A DNA stretch of 64,000 nt from Anaerolinea sp. Lineage in GTDB: Bacteria > Chloroflexota > Anaerolineae > Anaerolineales > Villigracilaceae. A model generated the notes under the pieces. It ran no database searches. It worked only from the letters and a program-made list of their open reading frames with translations, and was not told the DNA's origin. The position numbers and the translations under genes are program-made. Positions 8,577 through 17,610 of the stretch are shown in pieces; the first letter of the stretch is position 1, and every line of letters begins with the position of its first letter. The stretch is taken from the NCBI GenBank assembly GCA_020047815.1, contig JAIFNG010000065.1:1-64000 (forward strand), written 5' to 3'.

Positions 8577-9839
8577 ATGAATCGCCGGCGGACGAGGCCC
8601 AACTGGTTTCGGATCATATTACTGTCACTGCTTGTGTTGGGTGGGGCGTACGTCAACCGGTTCATCCTTCCGAATCAACCCCAACTAGGAGTCCCCACTC
8701 CCACCGCAACCCGCTCGCCGGAGTCTTTTGTCACCGAAGCTGAGGAATATTTTACCCAGGGAAAACTCATTCCCGCAATCGAAGCCTACAAACAGGCGAT
8801 TGTCTCTTCCCCTGAAAACCCTGCCGTCTACGTGGCTCTGGCTCGGACGCAGGTTTTTGCAGGTCAATACAAGGAAGCGCAGGAAAGCGCTGAATCTGCC
8901 ATATTGCTCAACAACAACAACTCCAATGCGCATGCCGTGCGCGCCTGGGCGTTGGATTTTCAGGAGGAAACCCTTGAAGCCGAAGCCAGCATCAAACGGG
9001 CATTGGAACTGGACCCCAACAACGCGCTCGCTCATGCTTACTACTCAGAGATCCTGGTCGACTCTTTCTACAGCGGAACAGGTGCTGTCGGCGCCATCGA
9101 AAAGGCCATCGAGGAATCAAAGGTTGCCATTGCGCTCGCACCTGATGCATTGGAAACACACCGCGCACGCGGCTATGTGTATGAAGCCACAGGCAACTAC
9201 GAGGAAGCCATCCGTGAATATGAAGCTGCGATTGCAGTCAACACCAACATTGCAGACCTGCATCTTGCCCTCGGACGCAATTATCGTACGCTGGGCATTT
9301 ATGACAAAGCCGTTGAAGAATTCACGCGCGCCAATGCCCTCAACCCTGAAGACCCCACGCCCGACCTGTTCATCTCACGCACCTACGCCACCATCGGTGA
9401 ATACGCAAAAGCCATGCAGTATGCAGAATCCGCAAAGGACAACAACCCTGCCAGCGCCAGCCTGCGCGGCAACCTGGGTGTCATGTATTACCGCAACTCC
9501 TATTGGACTGAAGCCATCACCGAGCTTGGCTATGTGGTCAATGGTGGTGTGACGGATGATGGCGCCCAAATTGAGCCCATCAACCTGGCTCCTAACGATT
9601 CGCGCACTGCAGAATATTATGCCACGTACGGACTCGCACTTTCCCGCCTGAATCAATGCGGCAAAGCTTTGCAGGTTGCCCGTACCATCCTTGAGCGCAT
9701 TCCCGCCGATGAACTTGCCGTGGAAAATGCGAACGCGATCATCAGCCGTTGTCAGCAGAATCTTGATTCTCCCCCTGAAGCGACGGAGACACCGCTCGAG
9801 GCTGCTCCTGCTCCGACAGAGACACCCGCGGCCCCATGA
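8577..9839 (+). CDS. TPR-repeat protein with N-terminal membrane anchor (first of a pair)
   Basis: About 420 residues. After a basic N-terminus (MNRRRTRPNWFR) comes one membrane helix, a PTPTATR linker, then some eight tetratricopeptide units (for example NYEEAIREYEAAIAVNTN) and a Pro/Thr/Glu tail. This is a scaffold for protein-protein contact, probably facing outside the membrane. The stop overlaps the next ATG (ATGA), so translation is coupled to the second TPR protein. The two proteins share the same layout and look like a tandem duplication. No partner is identified from sequence. The start choice is explained under the promoter entry. Confidence 0.8.
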   Translation: MNRRRTRPNWFRIILLSLLVLGGAYVNRFILPNQPQLGVPTPTATRSPESFVTEAEEYFTQGKLIPAIEAYKQAIVSSPENPAVYVALARTQVFAGQYKEAQESAESAILLNNNNSNAHAVRAWALDFQEETLEAEASIKRALELDPNNALAHAYYSEILVDSFYSGTGAVGAIEKAIEESKVAIALAPDALETHRARGYVYEATGNYEEAIREYEAAIAVNTNIADLHLALGRNYRTLGIYDKAVEEFTRANALNPEDPTPDLFISRTYATIGEYAKAMQYAESAKDNNPASASLRGNLGVMYYRNSYWTEAITELGYVVNGGVTDDGAQIEPINLAPNDSRTAEYYATYGLALSRLNQCGKALQVARTILERIPADELAVENANAIISRCQQNLDSPPEATETPLEAAPAPTETPAAP

Positions 9840-11272
9840 ACATTTATCAAAAACGCGGATTGTTTCGCCGCCGCCGCGATGAACCCAACATCTACCGCAT
9901 GTTCTTCTGGATCACATTGATCCTCGGAGGCGTTTGGCTCATTCGCTCTGTTAACAATGGTGAGATCAAACCGCTCTTCCAGCCCACCCCCACTCCCACA
10001 CGCTTTGCGACATCTTACGCCCTGGAAGGCGACGCACAATTCACAGCAGGCAAGCTGGAGGATGCGATCACTGCCTATCGTGAAGCCGCGAAAGTTGACC
10101 CCACCAACGCGCAGCTCCTGGCTCAGCTTGCACGCATCCAAATCTATTCATCCGCGATGCTCGTAAAAGATGAGACCATAAAAGCGCGTCTTAAAGAGGC
10201 ACTGGTATCTGCCGAGCAGGCAGTGGCGCTTGCCCCCGATGATAGTTTTACTCATTCGGTCTACGCATTTACACTGGACTGGAACGCCAACCCAACCCTG
10301 GTGGATGCTCGCGAATCCCAAAAATTCCTCACCAAAGCCGAACAGGAAGCCGTGCGTGCCCTGCAATTGGACAACACCAACACACTCGCGCTGGCTTTTT
10401 ACGCCGAAATTCTTGTCGACCAGCAAAAATGGACGCAGGCTGAACAATACATCCAGCAGGCCTTGGAACGAGATTCATCTCTGATGGACGTTCACCGTGT
10501 CCATGCTTATGTGCTTGAGTCATTGGGCGAATACACACTTGCGATTGAAGCGTATGACCGGGCCATTGCCATCGCGCCCAACATGACCTTCCTGTACCTG
10601 CGCGCAGGGGCGAACTACCGCCGCCTTGCATTTGATAGTCCCAACGAAACAGTTCAAACCGAACTTTATGAAAAATCCCTGGAATACTTCGCACAGACAG
10701 CGCGCATCAACGAGCAATTAAATGTGTTTGACCCCGTGCCCTATCTTTCCATTGCAAAGACCTATTCGCAAATGGGACAATTCTTCATCGCCATTCGCAA
10801 TGTGCAAAAAACAATCGAGTTCCAGCCAGACAACCCTGTCTTTTATGGCGAACTGGGTGTGCTGTATCATAAGAACCGCAACTATGAAACGGGCATTCTT
10901 GCACTTGGGTGCGCCGTGCGCGGATGCACCCCCGAAGAATCCTGTGCTGCACGCGGGGACTGCGGTACAAACGATGTACCCGCCGAAGTAATCGGACTGC
11001 CACTCTCAGCCAGCACCATCTATTATTACGATATCTACGCCTCCGAACTGGCCGCGTTAAGTACCCCAAAGAAAAGTTATTGTGAAGAAGCGCTGGCAAT
11101 CGCGTCAGAGATTGAAGCCTCTGAATTTGACGAAGACCCCAATATCGCCGCTGACGTGGTGGTAGTGCGGAATATCTGCACTTTTTCTCCCGAAGCAGAG
11201 ATCACCCCCACCCAGGGGCCGAATGCCACCGAACCTGCCATGCTGGAAGAAGAATCGACAGCGACACCGTAA
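9836..11272 (+). CDS. TPR-repeat protein with N-terminal membrane anchor (second of a pair)
   Basis: 478 residues, same plan as its neighbour: RRRRDEPNIYR, one membrane helix (FWITLILGGVWLI), a PTPTPTR linker, TPR units over residues 60-360, and a Thr/Glu/Pro tail. It differs by a cysteine-rich insert near residue 365 (GCAVRGCTPEESCAARGDCG) that could form disulfides if the domain is exported. It overlaps the upstream TPR gene by four bases. The end lies about 120 bases from the groESL promoter, and I see no terminator hairpin in between. Role unknown; likely an envelope scaffold that works with its paralogue. Confidence 0.8.
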   Translation: MNIYQKRGLFRRRRDEPNIYRMFFWITLILGGVWLIRSVNNGEIKPLFQPTPTPTRFATSYALEGDAQFTAGKLEDAITAYREAAKVDPTNAQLLAQLARIQIYSSAMLVKDETIKARLKEALVSAEQAVALAPDDSFTHSVYAFTLDWNANPTLVDARESQKFLTKAEQEAVRALQLDNTNTLALAFYAEILVDQQKWTQAEQYIQQALERDSSLMDVHRVHAYVLESLGEYTLAIEAYDRAIAIAPNMTFLYLRAGANYRRLAFDSPNETVQTELYEKSLEYFAQTARINEQLNVFDPVPYLSIAKTYSQMGQFFIAIRNVQKTIEFQPDNPVFYGELGVLYHKNRNYETGILALGCAVRGCTPEESCAARGDCGTNDVPAEVIGLPLSASTIYYYDIYASELAALSTPKKSYCEEALAIASEIEASEFDEDPNIAADVVVVRNICTFSPEAEITPTQGPNATEPAMLEEESTATP

Positions 11273-11356
11273 TTAAAATCTTCATACCAAGCCGCAGCCC
11301 GTCAGATTCAACACGTGAGACTTCATCAGAGTTTTGTAAGAATTTATATACTTACC

Positions 11357-11385
11357 TTGACTTTGCCCATTTAACTAGGTAATAT
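11357..11385 (+). promoter_or_regulatory. groESL promoter
   Basis: TTGACT (11357-11362), exactly 17 bases, then TAATAT (11380-11385). The predicted start point falls inside the CIRCE operator just downstream, so a bound repressor would block transcription initiation. Confidence 0.8.
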
Positions 11386-11390
11386 TGAAA

Positions 11391-11417
11391 TTAGCACTCG
11401 GGCCTATCGAGTGCTAA
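11391..11417 (+). promoter_or_regulatory. CIRCE operator (HrcA site)
   Basis: Perfect TTAGCACTC-N9-GAGTGCTAA inverted repeat, the standard HrcA heat-shock repressor site, about 45 bases before groES. The hrcA gene itself is not in this window. Confidence 0.95.
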
Positions 11418-11461
11418 AACTTTGAGATTATTGAAAACCAAAAAATCCTAGGAGAAAAGAA

Positions 11462-11758
11462 ATGGCAAAAGTAACATTCAAACCCTTGGGCGCGCGCGTG
11501 CTCATTGAAGCAATCGAGCAGGCGGAAGTGACTGCAGGCGGCATTGTCCTGCCCGAAACCGCAAAAGAAAAACCCCAGCAAGGCAAAGTACTGGCCGCCG
11601 GCCCTGGTGATCGCAACGAAAAGGGCGAACGCATTGTAATGGATGTTAAAGTCGGCGATACTGTTCTTTTCGCCAAGTACTCTGGCACCGAAGTCAAGAT
11701 GGATGGCAAAAAATTGCTCATCATGCGCGAGAGTGATCTTCTCGGTATTGTCGGTTAA
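11462..11758 (+). CDS. groES: Co-chaperonin GroES
   Basis: 98 residues, the usual length. It caps the GroEL cavity as a heptameric lid and times substrate release. [17 protein letters not shown] at the N-terminus, the mobile loop region [18 protein letters not shown] (residues 22-39) and [15 protein letters not shown] are all typical. TAGGAGAAAAG precedes the ATG. It is the first gene of the groESL operon, 33 bases before groEL, under the CIRCE-controlled promoter. Confidence 0.97.
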   Translation: MAKVTFKPLGARVLIEAIEQAEVTAGGIVLPETAKEKPQQGKVLAAGPGDRNEKGERIVMDVKVGDTVLFAKYSGTEVKMDGKKLLIMRESDLLGIVG

Positions 11759-11791
11759 TCCAAAATAACAAAAAATTAAGGAAGTATTACT

Positions 11792-13453
11792 ATGGCTGCT
11801 AAACAAATTGTATTTTCAGAAGACGCCCGCCGCAAGCTTAAGAACGGCATGACTGTTGTTGCGAACGCTGTTTCCGCAACTCTTGGACCCAAAGGCCGCA
11901 ATGTGGCTATTGACCGCAAGTTCGGTTCCCCCACCATTACACACGACGGTGTATCCGTTGCCAAGGAAATTGAACTCGAAGACCCGTTCGAGAACATGGG
12001 CGCCCAGCTTCTCAAGGAAGCCGCCCAGAAGACCAATGATATTGCCGGTGACGGTACAACCACCTCCACCGTTTTGGCTTATGCCATCGTGACCGAAGGC
12101 TTGAAAGCTCTCGAAGCTGGTTACAACCCGATGCTTCTCAAGCGCGGTATTGAACTTGCGACCGAGACCATCGTGACCGAGCTCAAGAAGAATTCCACCA
12201 AGATCGACACCCGCGAAGAAATTGCATCTGTGGCAACCAACTCCGCCGCAGACAGCGAGATCGGTGATTTGATCGCAGACGTGATGGACAAAGTCGGCAA
12301 GGATGGCGTTATCACTGTTGAAGAATCCAAGTCCATGCAGTTCGAAACCGAATTCGTGGAAGGCATGCAGTTTGACCGTGGTTACATCTCGCCCTACTTC
12401 ATCACCAACGGTGATCAGATGGAAGCCCAGATCAATGATGCCTATGTTTTGATCTACGACAAGAAAATCTCTGCCGCACAGGACATCGTTCCTCTGCTCG
12501 AAAAACTGGTCCAGGTTGGCAAACGCGAACTCGTGATCATTGCCGAAGATATTGACGGCGAAGCCCTTGCCACACTCGTGCTCAACAAACTGCGTGGCAT
12601 GTTAAACGTGCTCGCAATCAAAGCCCCTGGTTTTGGTGACCGCCGCAAAGCTATGATGAACGACATAGCCGTCCTCACCGCTGGACAGGTCATCTCTGAA
12701 GAAACCGGACGCAAACTGGAAACCACCACCATTCAAGACCTCGGTCGCGCTGAAAAAGTTGTTTCTGACAAAGAGAACACCACCATTATCGGCGGCAAAG
12801 GCAAGAAGGGTGACATCGAATCGCGGATTAAAGAGATCCGCATTGAAATCGACAAGAGCACCAGCGATTACGACAAGGAAAAACTTCAGGAACGTCTCGC
12901 CAAGCTTAGCGGTGGTGTTGCCATCATCCGTGTGGGCGCTGCGACCGAAACTGAAATGAAAGAGAAGAAACACCGCGTCGAAGATGCACTCTCAGCCGCA
13001 CGCGCTGCGGTCGAAGAAGGCATCGTCCCTGGTGGTGAGATCTCCCTCATCAATGCCGCTGTCAAACTTGACAAACTCGCCAAGGCACACGCCGAAGACG
13101 AGAACGAAGAGATCAAAGTCGGCATCAATATCGTCAAGAAAGCCCTCGAAGCTCCGATCCGCAAACTGGCTTCCAACGCCGGGCAGGATGGTTCCGTCAT
13201 CATTGACACCGTTCGCCGCACCGCCGCTGAGAAGAAGAACATCAATATCGGCTTCAACGTGCTCACCGGCGAATACACCGACATGATCAAAGCTGGCGTC
13301 ATTGACCCGGTCAAGGTTGTACGTGGCGCTCTTGAGAATGCTGCATCCATCGCTGCAATGATCCTCACAACTGATGTATTGATCACCGATGTACCCGCAA
13401 AGGAAAACGCTCCTGCCATGCCTCCTGGCGGCATGGGTGGTATGGACTACTAA
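11792..13453 (+). CDS. groEL: Chaperonin GroEL
   Basis: 553 residues, 60-kDa chaperonin that folds proteins in an ATP-driven double ring. It shows the ATP-binding segments [15 protein letters not shown] and [11 protein letters not shown], the apical domain in the middle, [20 protein letters not shown] and the C-terminal GGMGGMDY tail that lines the cavity floor. One copy only is seen here. GGAAG lies before the ATG. Transcription probably ends at the palindrome 20 bases after the stop. The large antisense frames on the other strand are codon-bias shadows. Confidence 0.98.
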   Translation: MAAKQIVFSEDARRKLKNGMTVVANAVSATLGPKGRNVAIDRKFGSPTITHDGVSVAKEIELEDPFENMGAQLLKEAAQKTNDIAGDGTTTSTVLAYAIVTEGLKALEAGYNPMLLKRGIELATETIVTELKKNSTKIDTREEIASVATNSAADSEIGDLIADVMDKVGKDGVITVEESKSMQFETEFVEGMQFDRGYISPYFITNGDQMEAQINDAYVLIYDKKISAAQDIVPLLEKLVQVGKRELVIIAEDIDGEALATLVLNKLRGMLNVLAIKAPGFGDRRKAMMNDIAVLTAGQVISEETGRKLETTTIQDLGRAEKVVSDKENTTIIGGKGKKGDIESRIKEIRIEIDKSTSDYDKEKLQERLAKLSGGVAIIRVGAATETEMKEKKHRVEDALSAARAAVEEGIVPGGEISLINAAVKLDKLAKAHAEDENEEIKVGINIVKKALEAPIRKLASNAGQDGSVIIDTVRRTAAEKKNINIGFNVLTGEYTDMIKAGVIDPVKVVRGALENAASIAAMILTTDVLITDVPAKENAPAMPPGGMGGMDY

Positions 13454-13473
13454 ACCGATCCATCAACAAATTT

Positions 13474-13508
13474 GTAGGGACACAGCGTTGCTGTGTCCCT
13501 ACGTTTTT
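13474..13508 (+). terminator. Terminator-like palindrome after groEL (repeat family A)
   Basis: GTAGGGACACAGC-GTT-GCTGTGTCCCTAC, a 13-bp perfect stem followed by GTTTTT. It is placed to end groESL transcription. The same core with compensating base changes occurs at 29776-29802, so this is also a member of a dispersed palindromic repeat family. Its right arm overlaps the possible -35 region of the next gene. Confidence 0.75.
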
Positions 13509-13525
13509 AACGTATAATTCCGTCA

Positions 13526-14407
13526 ATGCTTTCAAAACCCCTTTTTTTTCTTCAATTGATTCTGCTTCTGGGCATTTCCGCCTGCGCGGCTTTCGCGCCC
13601 CCAAACACGCCCACCCCTGCGCCTCCCACATTGACGCCAGTGCCTCCCACCGCCACACCCCCACCTTCAGTGGCTTTTGTGAATGGAGAGTACATCACCG
13701 CAGCAGAGTTCCAGGCGGAACTTGGACGTTATAAATCCGCACAGACTGCATTGGGGGTCTCAGTGTCGGATGAGGAAGCCAACCGGATCATTCTGGAAGA
13801 CCTGATTGCACAGGTTTTACTGGCACAAGCTGCCAGGGAGGCTGATTTCATTTTGACAGGATCAGACCTAAAGTCAAGAATGAAAACCCTGGCCGAATCC
13901 ATCGGAGGGGCAGAGGCATTATCCGCATGGCAGGCTGCTCATGGCTATGACGACACCTCTTTTCAAATTGCATTGCAGCGTTCCATCGAGGCGGCATGGA
14001 TGCGTGACAAAATCATTGCGAATGTGCCAACTGCTGTTGAACAAATTCACGTGCGCCAGATTTTGACCTATAATGAGGAAAACGCGCGCGCCGCATTGGA
14101 AGAGTTAAAAGCCGGTGCAGACTTTGATGAACTGGCTGCGCGATACGACTCGATCACATTCGGAGAGTTGGGCTGGGTACCACGCGGTTACCTGCTCGAT
14201 GCCAGGGCGGATGAAGTTGTGTTTGCCCTGCAAGCCGGCGCATACAGCGATGTGGTCGCAACCGATGCAGGTTTCCATATTTTTAAAGCCATTGAACGCG
14301 GGGAACACCCACTTGCACCTGATGCACTATTGACGGTGCAGGAACAGGCACTAAAGAATTGGGTTGCGGACCAGCGCGCAAAGGGCAATATTGTTCTGGT
14401 TCCATAA
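13526..14407 (+). CDS. Parvulin-type peptidyl-prolyl isomerase lipoprotein
   Basis: 293 residues. Signal peptide with lipobox LGISAC, a PTPAPPTLTPVPPTATPPP linker, a SurA/PrsA-like helical N-domain (AFVNGEYITAAEFQAEL, residues 50-160), and a parvulin domain (QIHVRQILTYNEENARAALEEL ... FGELGWVPRG ... GFHIFKAIERG, residues 170-275). It assists folding of secreted proteins outside the membrane, as PrsA does. The ATG stands seven bases after a TATAAT (13513-13518) with no Shine-Dalgarno sequence, suggesting a leaderless transcript. It may be read together with the next gene 41 bases downstream. Confidence 0.88.
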   Translation: MLSKPLFFLQLILLLGISACAAFAPPNTPTPAPPTLTPVPPTATPPPSVAFVNGEYITAAEFQAELGRYKSAQTALGVSVSDEEANRIILEDLIAQVLLAQAAREADFILTGSDLKSRMKTLAESIGGAEALSAWQAAHGYDDTSFQIALQRSIEAAWMRDKIIANVPTAVEQIHVRQILTYNEENARAALEELKAGADFDELAARYDSITFGELGWVPRGYLLDARADEVVFALQAGAYSDVVATDAGFHIFKAIERGEHPLAPDALLTVQEQALKNWVADQRAKGNIVLVP

Positions 14408-14448
14408 AACACATCATCCGTTGAGAAGTTATTGTTTGGAGTAATACG

Positions 14449-15186
14449 ATGAGCAAAGATAACTACAGTTACGAAGAGACATCTGTGCCAGTACAAAACG
14501 CCAGGCTTGAGATTTGGGATATGTTGAGCATCCTGACGCTTATTCTCACACTCTGCATCGGCACATATTATGTTGCGATCTTTCTCTTCCCGCAATCCGC
14601 TTTCAACCCCTTGAAACCTGATCCGGCAGCCATGGGTATTTTTCCCACGCCGACCCTCACACCCATTATCCTTGATGCCACCTGGACAGTGACTCCCACA
14701 CAGGCAGCAACAGAAACACAGACTCTTGTCCCCACCTATACACTTGCGCCGTCTTCAACACCTTTCTCACTCGTAACACCAACAATCACCTTCACACCGA
14801 CAGCCACGCCAAAAGCGCCCTTTTCAGCAACCATCACATACATCGCCAGTACGATCATTCACCAGGAAGACGCATGTAATTGGCAGGGGATCGGCGGAAC
14901 GGTTGTGGATGCAAGTAACACAGACATGCTTAGGATGACAATTCGTCTTGCGGGGAAATATAATGGCAAGTCCAAAACCGAGTTAACAGTCAGCAGTATT
15001 GCGCCCGCATATGGAAAATCCGGTTATGAGTTCTTTTTAGGTACGGTGCCAATTTTATCCAAGGGGGAGTTGAATTTACAGCTTTTGGACCAGGCAGGCC
15101 TGCCGCTTTCGGATGTTATTAATATTGACACCTTTAACGATTGTTCAAAGAACCTGGTGCTGGTGCGCTTCAAGAAGAACCCCTAG
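14449..15186 (+). CDS. Membrane-anchored exported protein of unknown function
   Basis: 245 residues: a cytoplasmic N-terminus of about 24 residues, one membrane helix (MLSILTLILTLCIGTYYVAIFL), a long Thr/Pro linker (residues 58-120, PTPTLTPIIL, TPTITFTPTATPK) and a C-terminal beta-rich domain (HQEDACNWQGIGGTVVDA ... LNIDTFNDCSKNLVLVRF) with two cysteines likely paired. I do not recognise the domain. GGAG precedes the ATG. It follows the parvulin lipoprotein by 41 bases and may be a client or partner. A strong shared terminator lies after the stop. Confidence 0.7.
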   Translation: MSKDNYSYEETSVPVQNARLEIWDMLSILTLILTLCIGTYYVAIFLFPQSAFNPLKPDPAAMGIFPTPTLTPIILDATWTVTPTQAATETQTLVPTYTLAPSSTPFSLVTPTITFTPTATPKAPFSATITYIASTIIHQEDACNWQGIGGTVVDASNTDMLRMTIRLAGKYNGKSKTELTVSSIAPAYGKSGYEFFLGTVPILSKGELNLQLLDQAGLPLSDVINIDTFNDCSKNLVLVRFKKNP

Positions 15187-15196
15187 AATTAGGAAA

Positions 15197-15237
15197 TATA
15201 AAAAGTCCGCTGCTTATGAAGCAGCGGACTTTTTATA
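15197..15237. terminator. Bidirectional terminator between convergent genes
   Basis: A 19-bp perfect stem with an ATG triloop, TATAAAAAGTCCGCTGCTT and its complement, has A-runs on one side and T-runs on the other. It serves both the exported-protein gene (plus) and ilvE (minus). Confidence 0.9.
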
Positions 15238-15252
15238 TTTACACATCCTTTG

Positions 15253-16170
15253 TTAAACTTCCAAACTCCACTGCTTATATTTTAAATTCCCCGCATGGAC
15301 AACATCATCGAACAGGGCACGTAGTTTGGTTGTGATCGGTCCCATTTTTCCACTACCGATGGGACGGTAATCCACCTTTGTGGCAGCCACAATTTGAGCA
15401 GCTGTCCCTGTCATAAATAATTCCTCAGCAATGAATACCTCTGTCCGGTCAATGGAACGTTCCACGACCCGGATACCCAACTCATTGCGCGCAAGTTCGA
15501 TCACGGAACGACGGGTGATTCCTTCGAGAATATTGTCCGTCGAAGGAGGCGTGACCAAAACTCCATCACGCACCATGAAAATATTCATCGCTGAGCCTTC
15601 AGAAACCTGACCATCCTGGTCCAACACAATGGCCTCATCAAAACCCGCCCGGTTTGCATCGGTCTTGATGAGCGCTGAGTTGGCGTATGCTCCCGAAATC
15701 TTCCCGCGTGCCGGAATGGTATTGTCATCGATCCTCCGCCAGGAGGAAAAGGTTAAATGCGCATCCGAATCGTTTGAAAGATATTTATCAAAAGCGGTGA
15801 CGAACATGCTGAATTCATCCCGCAGGTTATGCAGACGCACACCAATACCCATATCTGCTTTGTAAATGGTGGGACGCAGGTAGACATCCTGCCGCCAGTC
15901 ATCTTTACGCAGGAGTTCAAGTGTCAGATCGATCAGCGCCTGTTCATCGTAAGGAATGGACATGGACATGATCTTAGCCGAATCCAATAGGCGGTGAAAA
16001 TGCTCGTAGGGACGGAAAACAAAGAGGTGCTGCTTCTCTTCATTCCAATATGCCCGCATGCCGCTAAATACGGTGGTCCCATATAAAAAGCCATGCACAG
16101 CGATATTAATTTTCGCATCCGCCAATGGGACAATCCCTCCCTCAAAGAACGCGTGCTTCGAGAGATCCAT
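15253..16170 (-). CDS. ilvE: Branched-chain amino acid aminotransferase
   Basis: PLP enzyme of fold type IV that moves the amino group between glutamate and the 2-oxo acids of leucine, isoleucine and valine. About 305 residues. The probable PLP lysine lies in ARGKISGAYANSAL, with EGSAMNIFMV and TGTAAQIVAATKVD supplying the phosphate-binding and substrate regions. I chose the ATG at 16170 over the track start: GGAGGTG is seven bases upstream and the protein then begins MDLSKHAFFEGG, the normal family start. It is monocistronic and flanked by a bidirectional terminator at its 3' end. A D-amino-acid aminotransferase is the nearest alternative but fits less well. Confidence 0.92.
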   Translation of the reverse strand: MDLSKHAFFEGGIVPLADAKINIAVHGFLYGTTVFSGMRAYWNEEKQHLFVFRPYEHFHRLLDSAKIMSMSIPYDEQALIDLTLELLRKDDWRQDVYLRPTIYKADMGIGVRLHNLRDEFSMFVTAFDKYLSNDSDAHLTFSSWRRIDDNTIPARGKISGAYANSALIKTDANRAGFDEAIVLDQDGQVSEGSAMNIFMVRDGVLVTPPSTDNILEGITRRSVIELARNELGIRVVERSIDRTEVFIAEELFMTGTAAQIVAATKVDYRPIGSGKMGPITTKLRALFDDVVHAGNLKYKQWSLEV

Positions 16171-16206
16171 AAAACACCTCCAGGTAAAAGTCAACGAAAT
16201 AAATTC

Positions 16207-17472
16207 CTATTCTGAAATTATACCCGTTCCACATTGATCCTCAGCCATGGCGGGGGGCTGTCTGTTCGCTCGGACGATCAACGGAAAGGCGAACATTAAT
16301 AAGGATCCCGACCCGGCAATGGCAGATGGTACGGAATACAAACCTGCGATCAAAGCCGCCAGCGGGCCACCGCCCACCTGACCGATGGCATCCACCTGTC
16401 CTGTCATGGAATGAACCGTGGCACGGGTTTGAGGATCAAGTTTTTGATTCACCCAGACAGAGTTGATCGGATTCCAAATCTCACGCAAAACATTGATGAT
16501 AAGGTACAAAATCAGCGTGAGAGGTAAAAAACGTGACGTGGCAAAACCGATCATGGCTGCCGAGATCATACCTGTCACAAGCAGCACGGTACGCCCAATG
16601 GCAGGTGAGCCTCCAGAATCCATACGCTTCTCCACAGAACGAAGTACAAGGATCGTCAGAATGGAGCCTGTAATGCGAAGCACTGCAAAGAATGCAATCT
16701 GATTATTCCCAAACAGGTTTGGAATATCAAAGTTATCAAGCAGATGCTTTACCCATAAACGATCAAAACCCTCGCTGTACAAACCATAAACAAAACCGAC
16801 GCCAAGAATACTCATCAGGCGCGGGCTGGCGCGAACGAATTTAACGCCTTCGTGAAAAGTATATGACATGTGCTGCCAGTTGTTTCGGTCTTCTTTTGGA
16901 GTGGGATGAAATCCCGTTTCGGGCATAATGAAGATGAGCACAACGCCAATTGACGCAACTCCGATCGCGCCGATTTGAATGGGTAAAGCCACGTTATTCA
17001 CGCCGATGAGCATGGCACCTCCCATCCCGATCAGGGATGCAACCAGGCCTGTGCGGGTGGCACGTAGAAAAAGCTGGTTGGCTGGCCCCTCACCGATCTC
17101 ATCCGAAATCCATGCCTGGGTAGCGCCGCTGGTAAAGGTATAGCCCAAACCCCAGATCACCTGCGCGAACAAAATTGGCAGGAAAGCAGGAAAGAAACCT
17201 TCCACCAAAAAACCAACCCCCATTAATATATAACCAATGATGATCGAAAGCCGGCGTGAGTATGCATCAGCAACCACGCCTGTAGGAATTTCAAACACAA
17301 AGGCGGAAATTTCCAGAGTGGTGCCAACCAGCACAAGTTGTACGGGGGTCAATCCTGCAACCGTGGCCTCGTACAATGACATGGTTACAAACATCATGGA
17401 GAAGAAAGCGGAACCTGTAAATTCAATGAACAGGTAAACTTTTGTAGCGTCTAATTTTAAGTTGGGGTGCAT
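16207..17472 (-). CDS. MFS transporter
   Basis: 421 residues with about twelve membrane helices. The loop between helices 2 and 3 reads VVADAYSRRLSIIIG, a variant of the MFS A-motif. The substrate cannot be told; the group includes drug and sugar efflux carriers. A hydrophilic loop near residue 190 (HPTPKEDRNNWQHMSYTFHEG) separates the two halves. GGTGGAG is suitably placed before the ATG. It is 37 bases upstream of ilvE on the same strand and could be read into it. Confidence 0.85.
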   Translation of the reverse strand: MHPNLKLDATKVYLFIEFTGSAFFSMMFVTMSLYEATVAGLTPVQLVLVGTTLEISAFVFEIPTGVVADAYSRRLSIIIGYILMGVGFLVEGFFPAFLPILFAQVIWGLGYTFTSGATQAWISDEIGEGPANQLFLRATRTGLVASLIGMGGAMLIGVNNVALPIQIGAIGVASIGVVLIFIMPETGFHPTPKEDRNNWQHMSYTFHEGVKFVRASPRLMSILGVGFVYGLYSEGFDRLWVKHLLDNFDIPNLFGNNQIAFFAVLRITGSILTILVLRSVEKRMDSGGSPAIGRTVLLVTGMISAAMIGFATSRFLPLTLILYLIINVLREIWNPINSVWVNQKLDPQTRATVHSMTGQVDAIGQVGGGPLAALIAGLYSVPSAIAGSGSLLMFAFPLIVRANRQPPAMAEDQCGTGIISE

Positions 17473-17610
17473 GAAAACAACTCCACCTGAGAGAAAAGAT
17501 TATGGGTCTGGAAATAATTCATGCAAAAAAGTAATCCTGATTTTTCACAGGAACAATTATTTTTTCAATGTCAGACTCTGCTTGATCGTCTTCAATCCCG
17601 GAAGTGACAT

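Noticed and set aside
12886-13434. 182-codon frame antisense to groEL
   Set aside because: Shadow of strong codon bias in groEL; no ribosome site and low-complexity Ser/Ala composition.
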